From Hsuehochloa calcarea (lineage: Eukaryota; Streptophyta; Magnoliopsida; Poales; Poaceae): 64,000 nucleotides of DNA. The position numbers and the translations under genes were made by a program. Each line of letters starts with the position of its first letter. The stretch's first letter is position 1. Shown piece by piece: positions 25,213 to 37,409 of the stretch. Where the stretch lies: assembly GCA_036346395.1 (NCBI GenBank), contig JAYEVG010000030.1, positions 62,001 through 126,000 of the forward strand, written 5' to 3'. A model generated the notes under the pieces. The model did not search any database and was not told the DNA's origin. It saw nothing but the letters and a program-made list of their open reading frames with translations.

Positions 25213-28124
25213 TGTAACATCCCGTTTTTGAAAAAGGATTCAAAATCAAAACTTTGATTTCCAATTCAAAATCAAAACTTGATTTCAAGTTCAAAACTTC
25301 AAAAATCAAAATCGGATTCAAAAATCCCGAAACCCTAACCCTAATTTCTTCCACTTACTCGCGGCCCGGCCGCCTGGTCTCCGCGCCGCCGCGCTCCGCT
25401 CAGGTCCCAGCGCCTCGCGCCGCGCCGCCTGTCGCCGCCGCCAGGCATGCGACGCGCCGCCCGCCTTGGCGCCTCGTCCTCGTCCCGTCCCATCCCATGC
25501 GCGCCGCGGACCCACCTTCTCCTTCCTCGCCCCGCGCGCGGATCGGCTTTTCTTCCCCCACCTCGCTCCTCGCCTCGGCTTTAAAGCCGAGACTTCCCCT
25601 CCTCTTTCCCTTCCTCCCTCCGCCTTCTCCTCCACCTCCACTCGCTGTCGTTGCCGAGCCGCCCGCGCCGAGCTCCGTCTCGCTTCTTCTTCGGCCCGGC
25701 CGATCTTCTCCTCGGCTCGGCCCGAGCCTCCGCCAGATCCTCGCCTCCACCCGCCTCCTTCCCAGCTCGCGCCGCCATCTCCTTCCAGCCGCCGCGCCGC
25801 AGGCGCTTCCCCGCCGCTCCGCTCCTCTCCTCCCCTTTCTCTCGCGAGGAAAGCGAGGCGACGCGGCCGACGCGTCGCCGTCGTTTTTAACGCCCGCCGT
25901 GTGTCGACGGTGGGCCCTCCCGCGCCGCGCCCGACGTGTGGGCCCCGCCGAGATCAAAGGTTGCCGACGTGTGGGCCCCTCACCATCGTGGGCGCGCGCT
26001 CGAAGCGTGGACTCGGTCCACGAGCACAGTGCGCGTGGACCGAGCGCAGCGCCGACACGTGTCAGCCCGGGGTTTTTCCGGTTTTTCTGATTTTCTGGTT
26101 AATTGAAAAATCAGTTAATAACTTCCAAAATTCATATCTTTTTCTGTATAACTCCAAAAATTGTGAAACCAATTTCTAAAATTTTCTAAAATCAAGATCT
26201 TGCTAGTGGTACTGGTCTTGCTCATTTTGGAGTTCATTATTTATTGAGTTGGTATTTATTTGCTCTCTTTGCCGTTGTGTCTTTTCCGGTACCTTCGACC
26301 GATTAGGATTCGACGACGCCGGAGACCTCCCCTTTGACCAAGCTCAAGATTACCAGGACCCATCTGCCTTGAACCAAGGCGAGTCAATACTTTGATCATT
26401 TCGAACCTACATTTTATGCAAACTATGTTTATTTAAAATAGCAAAGTTGCATGCTTTAATTTTGTAAACAATGATATGTTAAAGCTTAAGGTAGTTAAAT
26501 ACCCATTTGTTGATTAATTACTTATTAAGCCATCCTTTGATAATTGAATCCATTATTCCTTGTCACCCTAGTAAATATTTGGTAAATACTAGTATAGGTT
26601 GTGCTTAAGCGACATGCTAGTCTTGCTTAAGTACAGGGACAATAAATGTCCCGATCATCATCCTTTAAACATGAAAAATGGTTTTGGGCAGTCATTGGAT
26701 GTAAGATGACTGGTGTGTTGCGTTAATTGGTTTTCCTTCCCAAAACCCTAATAACTTGCTGTTACTGTCTGGGCGGATGGTATGAGGAATGTGATGTTGA
26801 TGGGTGCTAATGTAGCCCAGGGAACGTGGTTAACTTTGAAATGAACCGCCCAGATAACCTTAAGGACTTAATCTTGTCATGACCTCTGTGTAAAACAAGT
26901 ACAACCGCAAGTCGCAAATTGCAACTTGGCTTAGTAAATGTAACAAATCTTGGAAGTCATCTCATCGGTGGTCGAGCAAGATAGTGCAAGTAGTGGATTC
27001 GATCCGGCTTGAATGGGACACCAAAGGAAGGGTGAAGTCGCCATTCACGCAAGTCGTGGTGGCGGACATCCCGCACAACTTATGGGACCCACCGCAAGTG
27101 GGGTTAGCCCATACTAGTGAGATGACTAAGAGGCAAGATACATTGAAACGTTATCGTGACGATCGCTCAACTACATGACTAAGGAATCATGTGGAGTAAC
27201 GAGTATGATTATCTCTTGTGGGTACAAAGGTACAACCTCTCGCAGAGTCTAAACTGCTTAAGCAACCGCGCTTTCTCAAAGGCGCACATGGGAACTTAAC
27301 CCGAGTTAGTTCTATTTCAAAATCTTTGTGGGTGGAATGGAAATGTGTTGGGCTCATCCACCCTTGTTTTGAATTCTCTGGGTAGCCTTATCCGGTGTTG
27401 ATAATCGTGGACGAACCACTACCAAAAATTAAGCATAAGGTGGAGGTAGCCTTCGCTGTTATTTAATATTGCACTTACTCTCTTTAATGAAAATGCAATC
27501 TGTTTAAAATGCTATGTCATAGGACTTTGTAATTATGATAATTGAAAATGTTGCTTTAGCAAATAAAAGAACCTGAGCCATCCTTGTTAAGCCTTGCATG
27601 TATACTATTGCATACTGTGTGTTGGCTCGCGAGCACGGTAGTTGTGCTCACTCTCGCTCCTCCCCCAAACCCTCCAGATGATGCGGAGCAAGGAGACTAC
27701 GCGTACTACGAGGAACCAGATGCCTGAAGACCCTGGAGTTCTTGAAGCGTAGCTTAGTTCGTAGTTGTTCTAGTCTCGCCCCAGTCTAGCTGACTCCGCT
27801 GGTACCTAGGTGCGTCCTATATTGTCCGAAGTTTCTGCACATATCGGACGCACACGTGTTTCCCATCACTTGCTGTGGAGAGATGAGCTCCACCCTCCCT
27901 TTGTTTCACGCTTTTGTGTAATGTAATCCATTTGGCCTGGTGGCCCTTATGTAAAACTCGACCCGACGTGGTCTATGTCACTCTGATGTTTGCTTAATTA
28001 AATATCTTAATTCGCGCCTTGTATGATGTGATTCAGCAATGAGTCTGTGAGTGCTACCTCTCGATCCAGGAGTAGCACAAGAATGTTCACAGAGGATCCG
28101 GGATTTGAAAATCCGGGTCTGACA
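25213..28124 (+). repeat. 5' LTR of the Gypsy element
   Basis: Begins TGTAACATCCCG and ends TCTGACA. The 5' third is GC-rich and gives long chance frames on both strands (25254-26090, 25400-25957, 25466-26179); the rest is AT-rich. These frames recur, broken differently, in the other LTR and are not genes. Confidence 0.93.
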
Positions 28125-28128
28125 GAGC

Positions 28129-28140
28129 TGGTATCAGAGC
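28129..28140 (+). promoter_or_regulatory. Primer binding site (initiator Met tRNA)
   Basis: TGGTATCAGAGC, complementary to the 3' end of plant initiator methionine tRNA, four bases after the 5' LTR. It primes reverse transcription. Confidence 0.9.
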
Positions 28141-28332
28141 ATTTGACTGTAAGATCTTTAGTTAGACTGGTCGAGCCTAAGGACTTGAGTCCTATTTTCA
28201 AAACTTATGAAAAGCTTTGGAAAAATATAATGTATTTATTGCTCTTACTCATCTATCTTAGTTCTTCACTTACCCTGACTTCACTTGAGTTTGTACTCAG
28301 TCTAATTACCTCATCTGTTTCAAAATTTGTAG

Positions 28333-30297
28333 ATGGCAACCCCGTCGTCCGATGTCTCGTGGGACTTTTGCTCTCATGGAGAAGGCGGAGTTGAATTCGT
28401 GGATATTCTCCACCAATTCATGCATCACCTGGATTACCTCCGCAAGCCTATCTTCAGAGGTCGAAAGACTCAAACCCTGGACCAAGAGTCATGGACCATG
28501 GAGGTTTTCCTCTATGCAAGAGAGGGTGAGTTCATCGCTCACACCTTCAGACCCGAGACCTCCAAGAGCGCTTGTTCAGGCGGCCCAAGACGCAAAGACG
28601 CTCGCCTTCAACCGCCCGAGCAGATGCACCTAGATCTTCGCGAAGCGCCTTCTACTACTACCGCCTCCAGAAGGAGAGACCGATCCCGAAGTCTTCGTCG
28701 TCATGTGGGAGTAGTTAGCTTAGTTTAGCTAGCAGTGCTTGCTTTAGCAGTCTTTTGGTTGTAAGCACTCTTTGTTTCCTTCTTTTGTAGACGATGTGTG
28801 TGTATCTTGTGTCGTGACTTAGCATAGCCTATATGCTGTGTTTTCTGGAGTCATGTAAACACTTAACCCCCTTAATATAATGCAGCCACTCTAGGCTTTG
28901 TATTGTATTTGATCGATTTTCCTCGTTTGGTTTGAATTTCTTTTGTTGTGCTCTAGAGGGCTAGTACCCTCATATACCCCGTGTTCTTATCTTCACTGTT
29001 TCTTGGATGCTCAGAGAAGAGCCGCCCCATCCGTGGAGCCTTTGCAACCGCCGTGGACGAGGTCGTGGCACCGGTCCCGGTCGTGGCTGTGGACAAGATC
29101 CGCCGCCACCACCGCCACCAACCTCCATGGCTCAAGTGATGTTTCAGCAGACGCAGATTCTCCAGCCCCCGCCGCGACCAAGAAGCCGACAAGAGCCGCA
29201 CTGAAGTCGGGCGATTTCCTCCGACGAGGCCTCTCACGCTTGCCTTCGCAAATGAGCCCTGAAGCGTAAGATTGGCTAAGGGACACGGAAAAGAAGCTTC
29301 GCCTCGCCTGCTGCTCGAGAGGAAGACAAGGTAGACTTTGCCGCCCACCAATCGCATGGAGCCGCCACGCACGGTGGAAAACTACCTCGCCGCCGAGGTG
29401 GTGATGGCTCGATGGAAGAAGGAGAAGAAGCAGACCTCTGTGAACCGGTAATCAACCCGACCCCGCCTCGATGAAGAAATGGCCGAGTTACCTCAAGAAG
29501 AAGTCAACCCGCTTAGCGGACCATTCCTTGGGCGGAATTCAAGACCGCCAGACAAACCACCAAGCGGTACCATGAGGTTGAAGAAAACGAGTTCGAGCTC
29601 TCAAGCAGGCCACCGTCGGTGAACGAGTATTTGACCGATTCAACCAACTTGTTCGCTATGCCCCCAATGACATAGCAAAGGAGGAAGAGAAGATCGATCG
29701 CTTTGTGGAAGGCATGCGTGAAGATATGAGAGGTCACCATCCTTCATGACTTCTCACTTCCATCACTTGGTCAATAAGGCCATAGTGCCGAAAATGAGAA
29801 AAAGATCGCGAAGTCACCACAAAAGGAAGATGGCATTTCAAGGGCCACAAAGCAACTTTCCGCAAAGATCAGTTTTTCAGGGCAGCTCATCTTTTAGGCA
29901 GTTGGCCGCCCCGTCACCAAGAGTTCCATTTCAAACTCCAACTTCGGTGCCAATCGCAACCCCGCGTCCTAGTGAGAGTGTTTCCCGCGCTTCTCACTCT
30001 GTTGGACAGCCTGCAGCAGTCAATCCGATAGCTCATCTTCGCTGTTTCAATTGTGGAGAAAAAGGACATTTCGCCAACAGGTGCCCTCAACCAGTCACCC
30101 CGGTGAGGTTCAACTTCAAAACCACACCAACTCGAGGCCAGACTTCAGTTGCAAGTAAGAGTCGTCAAACCTCGCAAGCATCAAGAGCTGTTTCCATGCC
30201 AAGCCAAAACCAGGGTCATGTCAACCTTGTCACCGTCGAAGAAGCCCCAACAACTTCAGAAGTAATAAGAGGTACGCTCCCTGTCTCGTTTGGGTAG
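28333..30297 (+). pseudogene. Broken Gypsy gag with CCHC zinc knuckle
   Basis: Pieces of a gag protein in several frames. Around 29560-29740 the codons resemble a Retrotrans_gag domain (matches to EYL.RFNQLVRYAP and EEEKIDRFVEGMREDMRG when frames are switched). The frame 29746-30297 then has the nucleic-acid-binding knuckle CFNCGEKGHFANRC (CX2CX4HX4C). After VNLVTVEEAP, where the protease should begin, the protein stops within about 15 codons. Frameshifts lie upstream of the knuckle frame. It cannot make a full gag. Confidence 0.75.
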
Positions 30298-30339
30298 CCG
30301 AATCTCGGGGTCGAGATTCCGTTTAAGGAGGGTAGGTTT

Positions 30340-33195
30340 TGTAACATCCCGTTTTTGAAAAAGGATTCAAAATCAAAACTTTGATTTCCAATTCAAAATC
30401 AAAACTTGATTTCAAGTTCAAAACTTCAAAAATCAAAATCGGATTCAAAAATCCCGAAACCCTAACCCTAATTTCTTCCCTTACTCATGGGCGGCGGCCT
30501 CCGCCTCCTCCGGCGCCTCGCGCTGGTCCTCGCCTCCGCGCGCGCTTTGTCGCCGCCGCGCGCCGCCACGCCGCCGCCCGCTTGGCGTCCTCGCCCCGTC
30601 CCGCCCCATCCATCCGCAAGGCCCGGACTTCTTCTCCTTCCTCACGCGCCCTGGCCGGCTTTCTTCCCGCTCCTCGCCTCGGCTTTAAAAGCCGAGACTT
30701 CCCTCCTCTTTCCCTTCCTCCTCCGCGCCTTCTCCTCCACCTCCACTCGCTGTCGTTCGAGCCGCCTCGCGCCGAGCCCGTCGCTGCCTTCTTCGGCTCG
30801 GCCGATCTTCTCCTCGGCCCGCCCGAGCCTCCGCCGCATCCTCGCCTCCACCCGCCTCCTTCCACCTCCGCGCCGCCATCTCCCTTCCAGCCGTCGCCGT
30901 GGCGCTTCCCGCCGTCTCGCTCTCCTCCCTTTCTCTCGCGTGCGGAGGAAAGCGAGGCGACGCGGCGACGCGTCGCCGCGCTTTTAACGCCGCCGAACCG
31001 ACGGGTGGGCCCTCCTCGCCGCGCCACGACGTGTGGGCCCCGCCGAGCACAAGGTTGCTGACGTGTGGGCCCCTCACCATCGTGGTCAGGCGCTGAAGGC
31101 GTGGACTCGGTCCACGAGCACGAGGCGCTGGCGGATCGAGCGCACGACACGTGTCGGCCCGGGGTTTCGGTTTTTCGATTTTCGGTTAATTGAAAAATCG
31201 ATTAATAACTTCCAAAATTCATATCTTTTTCAGATAACTCCAAAATTGTGAAACCAATTTCTAAAATTTTCTAAAATCAAGATCTTGCTAGTGGTAATTG
31301 GTCTTGCTCATTTTGGAGTTCATTATTTATTGAGTTGGTATTTATTTGCTCTCTTTGCTGTTGTGTCTTTCCGGTACCTTCGACCGATTAGGATTCGACG
31401 ACGCCGGAGACCTCCCCTTTGACCAAGCTCAAGATTACCAGGACCCATCTGCCTTGAACCAAGGCGAGTCAATACTTTGATCATTTCGAACCTACATTTT
31501 ATGCAAACTATGTTTATTTAAAATAGCAAAGTTGCATGCTTTAATTTTGTAAACAATGATATGTTAAAGCTTAAGGTAGTTAAATACCCATTTGTTGATT
31601 AATTACTTATTAAGCCATCCTTTGATAATTGAATCCATTATTCCTTGTCACCCTAGTAAATATTTGGTAAATACTAGTATAGGTTGTGCTTAAGCGACAT
31701 GCTAGTCTTGCTTAAATACAGGACAATAAATGTCCCGATCATCATCCTTTAAACATGAAAATGGTTTTGGGCGGTCATTGGATGTAAGATGACCGTGTGT
31801 TGCGTTAATTGGTTTTCCTTCCCAAAACCCTAATAACTTGTCACATCGTCTGGCGGATGGTATGAGGAATGTGATGTTGATGGGTGCTAATGTAGCCAGG
31901 AACGTGGTTAACTTTGAAATGAACCGCCGGATAACCTTAAGGACTTAATCTTGTCATGACCTCTGTGTAAAACAAGTACAACCGCAAGTCCGCAAATTGC
32001 AACTTGGCTTAGTAAATGTAACAAATCTTGGAAGTCATCTCATCGGTGGTCGAGCAAGATAGTGCAAGTAGTGGATTCGATCCGGCTTGAATGGGACACC
32101 AAAGGAAGGGTGAAGTCGCCACCACGCAAGTCGTGGTGGCGGACATCCCGCACAACTTATGGGACCCACCGCATGGGGTTAGCCCATACTAGTGAGATGA
32201 CTAAGAGGCAAGATACATTGAAACGTTATCGTGACGATCGCTCAACTACATGACTAAGGAATCATGTGGAGTAACGAGTATGATTATCTCTTGTGGGTAC
32301 AGTGTACAACCTCTGCGAGTCTAAACTGCTTAAAGCACCGCGCCCGGTCAAAGGCGACATGGGAACTTAACTCGAGTTAGTTCTATTTCAAAATCTTTGT
32401 GGGTGGAATGGAAATGTGTTGGGCTCATCCACCTTGTTTTGAATTCTCTGGGTAGCCTTATCCGGTGTTGATAATCGGTGGGACGTAACCACTACCAAAA
32501 ATTAAGCATAAGGTGGAGGTAGCCTTCTCTGTTATTTAATATTGCACTTACTCTCTTTAATGAAAATGCAATCTGTTTAAAATGCTATGTCATAGGACTT
32601 TGTAATTATGATAATTGAAAATGTTGCTTTAGCAAATAAAAGAACTCGAGCCATCCTTGTTAAGCCTTGCATGTATACTATTGCATCTGTGTGTTGGCTC
32701 ATGAGCACAGTAGTTGTGCTCACTCGCTCCTCCCCAAACCCTCCAGATGATGCGGAGCAAGGAGACTACGCGTACTACGAGGAACCAGATGCCTGAAGAC
32801 CCTGGAGTTCTTGAAGCGTAGCTTAGTTCGTAGTTGTTCTAGTCTCGCCTGGCCTAGCCGACTCATTTGGTACCTAGGTGCGCCCTATATTGTCCGAGTT
32901 TTGGGTAATATCGGACGACACGTGTTTCCCGACCACTTGCTGTGGAGAGATGAGCTCCACCCTCCCTTTTGTTTCCGCTGCTTTTGTGTAATGTAATCCA
33001 TTTGGCCTGGTGGCCCTTATGTAAAACTCGACCCGACGTGGTCTATGTCACTCTGATGTTTGCTTAATTAAATATCTTAATTCGCGCCTTGTATGATGTG
33101 ATTCAGCAATGAGTCTGTGAGTGCTACCTACTGATCCAGGGAGTAGCACAGTAATGTTCACAGAGGATCCGGGATTTGAAAATCCGGGTCTGACA
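30340..33195 (+). repeat. 3' LTR of the Gypsy element
   Basis: Same ends as the 5' LTR. The AT-rich two thirds are nearly identical to the other copy, while the GC-rich third and a few other spots differ by many one- to four-base gaps, making it 56 bases shorter. Confidence 0.93.
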
Positions 33196-33200
33196 GTCGT

Positions 33201-33392
33201 CCTCCCCCTCATTGACATCCTCTTCAAAATCGAACGAGAAATCATCTTCATAGAGGTCTCTCACTCTTGTGTTCTTACGAGGTTGCATGGCTTCACTAGC
33301 CCCCGATGCTTCATCAATAAGCCTAAATGTAAGGCCCGTACCGGCCTCAACCTTTTGATCATCATCACCACCTTCAATTATCCACCCTTGAG
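33201..33392 (-). mobile_element. hAT transposase fragment, other side of the Gypsy insertion
   Basis: Minus-strand frame with GWIIEGGDDDQK, RLIDEASGA, and QPRKNTRVRDLYEDDFSFD, continued across the insertion by DIEFESNQDEVVVTRNYEE at 25130-25207. Such acidic ends after RDLYED are typical of plant hAT transposases. The N-terminal part, with the zinc finger and catalytic core, is missing; the fragment abuts an old LTR piece at 33393. Confidence 0.55.
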
Positions 33393-34068
33393 ATTGCACT
33401 TATTCTCTTTAATGAAAATGCAATTTGTTTAAAATGCTAAGTCATAGGACTTGTATTTATGATAATTGAAAATATTGCTCTAGCAAATAAAAGAACCTGG
33501 ACCATCTTTGTTAAGCCTTGCATGTATACTATTGCATTATGTGTGTTGCCTCGCGAGCACGGTAGTTGTGCTCATTCTCGCTCTTTCCCCAAACCCTCAG
33601 AAGTAGGAAATATTGGAGATTACGACTTCTACGAGGAACCAGATGTCCGAAGACCCAGGAGTTCTTGAAGCATAGTTTAGTCCTTAGTTGTTCTAGTCTC
33701 GCCCCAGTCTAGCTGACTCCGTTGGTACCTAGGTGCATCCTATATTATCTGAGTTTTTGGGTAATATCGGATGTACACAGGTTTCCCCAGTCGCTTGCTC
33801 GTGGAGAGATGTGCCCTCACCCTTTTTACTTCCGTTGTCGCTTCCGCTACTTTTATGATGTAATCATTTGGCATGTTCGGCCCTTATTGTAAAAATTTGA
33901 CCCGATGCGGTCTATGTAAACTCTGATGTGTTAATATTGTGAGTGGTTTTATGGTTTTATGCCATGTATGAAATGATTCAATGATGTATCTGTGAGTGGT
34001 ATCTACTGATCCAGGGAATAGCACAGTGCTCTCACAGAGGATTCGGGATTAGAAAATCCGGTCCGACA
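33393..34068 (+). mobile_element. Truncated older LTR of the same Gypsy family
   Basis: The last 676 bases of an LTR closely similar to 25213-28124 but more diverged, ending GGTCCGACA. The 5' part is cut off at the hAT fragment. It stops ten bases inside a BRCA2 exon (34069-34078), so an earlier copy of this family is what first broke the gene on this side. Confidence 0.85.
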
Positions 34069-35748
34069 TCCATATTTCCTAACAGGAGAGGAATTCCGTC
34101 ACAACACCAAAAAAAAGGTGTCATTTCACAATATTTAGGCAAAAGCGATAACTCCAAATTCAAATAGCAGAATGATTAAATCTTACCCTCATTTGTATTA
34201 TTTTCCTCCAGGACAGCCTTAGGTTTCTGAATAGATGTCACACTGACCGATACAGCTCCGCCTGAACCAGTTTGGAACAATGGAAACTGTTCCATGCCAT
34301 CCACACCTGCCACATCTGCTGACAGAGGGGACAGTTATTCAAAAAGTAAAGGCACGTTGGAATTTTTTACCGAAATATTCAAAACTTAAGATAAATATCA
34401 TATTCATCAGACTAACCTTGTTTTGCAATTGTTTGTCCCTCCAAAACAGCCCTTGCCTTATCAATGCAGCTCCTGCTGACAGGTACCGACCTCCCCATTC
34501 CAGTATGGCACATTGGTTGTATGGAACCAGCAGCATTCTCAACATTTCCTAAATAGTACATTACAATGTCTCATTATCTATGGCACATTTGTCTAGTGGT
34601 ACACAACACAAGCAAATCCTAAATTGCTCAGAGGCAACTATATGTCATCATGCACAAAATAACAAAACACTTCCAGCATTTACATAGAAAGTAAATAGGT
34701 GTTAACTTCCTACCTTCCAAAACAGCTCTTGCCTTCCGGATTGAGTCCTTGCTCAGCAAGACCGCTTTGCCTGATCCAGTTTGAAACATTGGGGGCGTGC
34801 TATCTTTATGCACACCACCTAAATTTCGTAAGATGCAAAGGTGAATTCGTACTGCACAACCTCAAATATAATTCATCAAAGTTATCTAAAATCTGCACTT
34901 TCTACCTCTCGTTGCAACATCCAATTCGGCCTCCACAAAGAAAAAGGAGGAAACAAGTCTAACCTCTATATGAAACATCCGTTTCTCTCAATTCACCCTC
35001 TAAATCAGCACCATCACCAAACGGTTGCTCTGCAGTACAGACACTCGTCAACCCAGTACAATACATGGAGAAACGAACACATAGATAGCCAATTCCATGC
35101 TACGAAACACACAGCAGAACGCAACACTTCTTGCTACTTGTCTCCACCGCCTCCTCCCCAACCAACGCCCTGGCCCTCCGTATGGCCCTGTCGCTGACGG
35201 CCACCGATCTCCCCGACCCAGTGCAGAACATCCCACCCTTCCCTGCATCCTCAGTCGCTCCGGCCATCGCATCCCCTCCGATCAGACTGTTCCGAGCTGC
35301 GGATTCCATCAGTAAAAACAGGCATCTCGCTAATTAGACACCGCCACACTCCTTTACACGCAAACGTCGGGAGCGGCATACACAGAACAGCAAGCGTATC
35401 GCGTGCAACCAGAAAGCAGTAGGCAAGCACGCTGCTGCTCGCACACGGATGGATACGGAGGAGAGGAGCTGAAAGGGGAGAGTACCTTCGGTGAGGAGGT
35501 CAGCCATGGACTGGACGCGGCATCCGTCAGCGGCGCCCGGGCCTAGGGTTTAGGATCGAAGGAACGCGGAGGAGGGGGTCAGTCTACTGGACGATTTCCC
35601 GATCGAAGTGAAGGAGAAGAGAGAATTGGTAGAGCGAACCTTCGGAGGCGGCGGCCGGCGGCAGCGGAGGAGCAGGAGGCGCGTAGGTGGCGGGGACCCA
35701 GACGAGGCGGCCGTCGGACTGGCCCCAGACCTGCCACCCGCTAGGCAT
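34069..35748 (-). pseudogene. BRCA2: BRCA2 remnant, first seven exons with four BRC repeats
   Basis: Exons on the minus strand: 35640-35748, 35486-35542, 35138-35296, 34964-35029, 34714-34818, 34417-34548, 34187-34318, and the first ten bases of an eighth (34069-34078). All join in phase 1 with GT/AG borders. The start reads MPSGWQVWGQSDGRLVWVPA. Four BRC repeats follow: MFCTGSGRSVAVSDRAIRRA, MFQTGSGKAVLLSKDSIRKA, MCHTGMGRSVPVSRSCIDKA and LFQTGSGGAVSVSVTSIQKP. BRC repeats bind RAD51 and DMC1 so that BRCA2 can load them on single-stranded DNA during break repair and meiosis. No stop or shift is seen in these seven exons, so the break is recent or the exons are still transcribed. A retrotransposon end cuts the eighth exon and everything up to the last two exons is gone. 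Confidence 0.85.
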
Positions 35749-37409
35749 TCAAGCGGAATTCTGGAGGATTTCGAGGTGGGAGACGCAGAATCGGTCGAGT
35801 CGCGGCAAGGAGACGAGGAAGGTTTATTTTCGAAATGGGACGAGGCGAGTGAAATGCAGCGCGGCTTCGACTCCCTCTTTTTCCTCCTCACCATTTTGCA
35901 TGTGGGCCGTGGATTAGCATGGCCCCGGCCCAAATGCCTGCCTCGTGTCGATAATGGGCCTACCATACCAGATGCCGGCGCGCACATCGGATGCGCATCC
36001 AAGTTGGCTCACAGCGCCGGAGTGCAGTTACGTCTGGGATCCGACTGGCTTTAGAGTTATGTAAGTGGGTTAGGTTGAGTACATACGTTAAGTGTGTTAA
36101 GTGATTAAAACGTTAGGTTAATTACATATGTAGATAATGTGTGCTCGCACTATGTAGGATCTGACCCTATTCTAAATTAGGCATGTGTAAAAAACACATG
36201 AGCGTATATGTGTGTACGATGAATGCGTCCAGATTGTACTCTCAACTAAAAAGAAGAGCTTTTTTTTTAGACAAAGAGAGAGTCTTTATTAAGATTGAGC
36301 GAGATTATGATCCCGTATCAAGATCTTGTTTATAAAGTTGGCTATCTCAAGCTATATGCACCAACTAGAATTACTAAAGACTTGTTCTGCACATAAACAG
36401 TATTACATCTCGATACAGGCTCCTGAAAACTCTTGCTAAGCTCCCAAATTTCCTCAATAACCGGTGTAACATCAGAACAAGTTCGAGCACCTTCGTTGAA
36501 AAGACCCATAAGCTGCTTGCTACCTGTCTCCGGAATTATCTTTTGCACACCAACATGAATCGCCAGCTCCAGGGCGTCTCTACATGCAAGCGCTTCTGAA
36601 CAGAGAGCATGGAGCACATGAGCAGCTAAGAAGAGCTAGCTAGGGTGCCACGACCACGACCACGACCACGACGCGTCGCATCGCTCATGTCATCAGTCAG
36701 CCTCCTCCGAGTCCTCTCCTCTTCCCACCTTTTACACACTGCACGCCAGCTCAATAAGTACCCAGAATAGTAGTACACTGGTACTACGCTGGTGGCAGTA
36801 GAATTCCCAAATTATCACCGGCCCCAAATAGTAGTTTTAGCACACGATGATGGTAATCGGACGACGACAGTATCAGCCGTAGCAGATCATGAAATCGAGA
36901 GCATTTAAAATCATTTACGACTTACCATTAGTACTGACACGAGAATGCGAGACCCTGCGCCGCACAGCACAACGTTACAGAGAGTAGTTAGTTGCTGCTA
37001 AAAAATACGGCTGCAATCGCACGCATCTGCGGCCGTGGCCGGCCGTGGCACTCGTGTGTCGTGTTGACCTGCCCCCTGCTGCCAGCGTAGCCGCACCACC
37101 GCAGCTGGAGCCCCACGTCAAAACCCAAGCCAAAGCCGAGGAAAGATGTGAAATTGTGCTCTGTGCACAGAGCGGCGGCAGACGCTGAGGGGGACACCGA
37201 CACCTTCGCCTGCGCCTGCGAGGCGAGGTGAGAGAGATCCGGGCGCACCGTCCGTAGAAGATCTGGTTGGTGCCCGGAAGAGAAACAACAGAGGATAGCA
37301 GCAAGAGAGGGAGGGGAGGGAGGAGGGAGAGAGAGATTGGGGAGACGGGTTGGAGAGGAAATCCAAGGAGAAGAGGGAGATCTCCTCTCCTCTCCTGCCG
37401 TCTTGCTTG
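35749..37409. other. Region between BRCA2 and DREB2A
   Basis: Holds the former BRCA2 promoter (right of 35748), a LINE RNase H remnant (36249-36640), a short CGACCA run at about 36652-36672, and the 5' leader of DREB2A, rich in GGGAGGGA purine runs at 37306-37345. No other gene seen. Confidence 0.5.
36249..36640 (-). mobile_element. LINE-derived RNase H-like fragment
   Basis: The minus-strand frame 36342-36617 reads LCSEALACRDALELAIHVGV, then KIIPETGSKQLMGLFNEG and VIEEIWELSKSF. This matches the second half of the RNase H-like domain at the end of plant LINE polyproteins, where SEA..A...AL precedes a conserved D in a 'E.DS..L' motif; here that position reads ETGS. Short, isolated and dead. 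Confidence 0.6.

Larger units (their letters stand above)
25213..33195 (+). mobile_element. Gypsy-type LTR retrotransposon lacking pol, complete with target duplication
   Basis: LTRs of 2912 and 2856 bp start TGTAACATCCC and end GTCTGACA. A perfect 5 bp duplication GTCGT lies outside them (25208-25212 and 33196-33200). The primer site TGGTATCAGAGC (28129-28140) and a purine tract before the right LTR (30324-30336) are in place. The 2.2 kb interior holds only a broken gag with one zinc knuckle. No protease, reverse transcriptase, RNase H or integrase is present: shortly after the knuckle the frame jumps to the sequence that normally ends pol. It is thus an internally deleted element that depended on a relative. 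It landed in the hAT transposase remnant inside the former BRCA2 gene. Confidence 0.93.

Noticed and set aside
25254..26179. Open frames of 185 to 278 codons on both strands
   Set aside because: They lie in the GC-rich third of the Gypsy LTR and recur, broken differently, at 30381-31251 in the other LTR. No protein family is recognisable.
35550..36054. Frames of 148 (plus) and 150 (minus) codons beside BRCA2
   Set aside because: They are other-frame readings of BRCA2 exon 1 and its leader, which is better explained by MPSGWQVWGQSDGRLVWVPA at 35640-35748.
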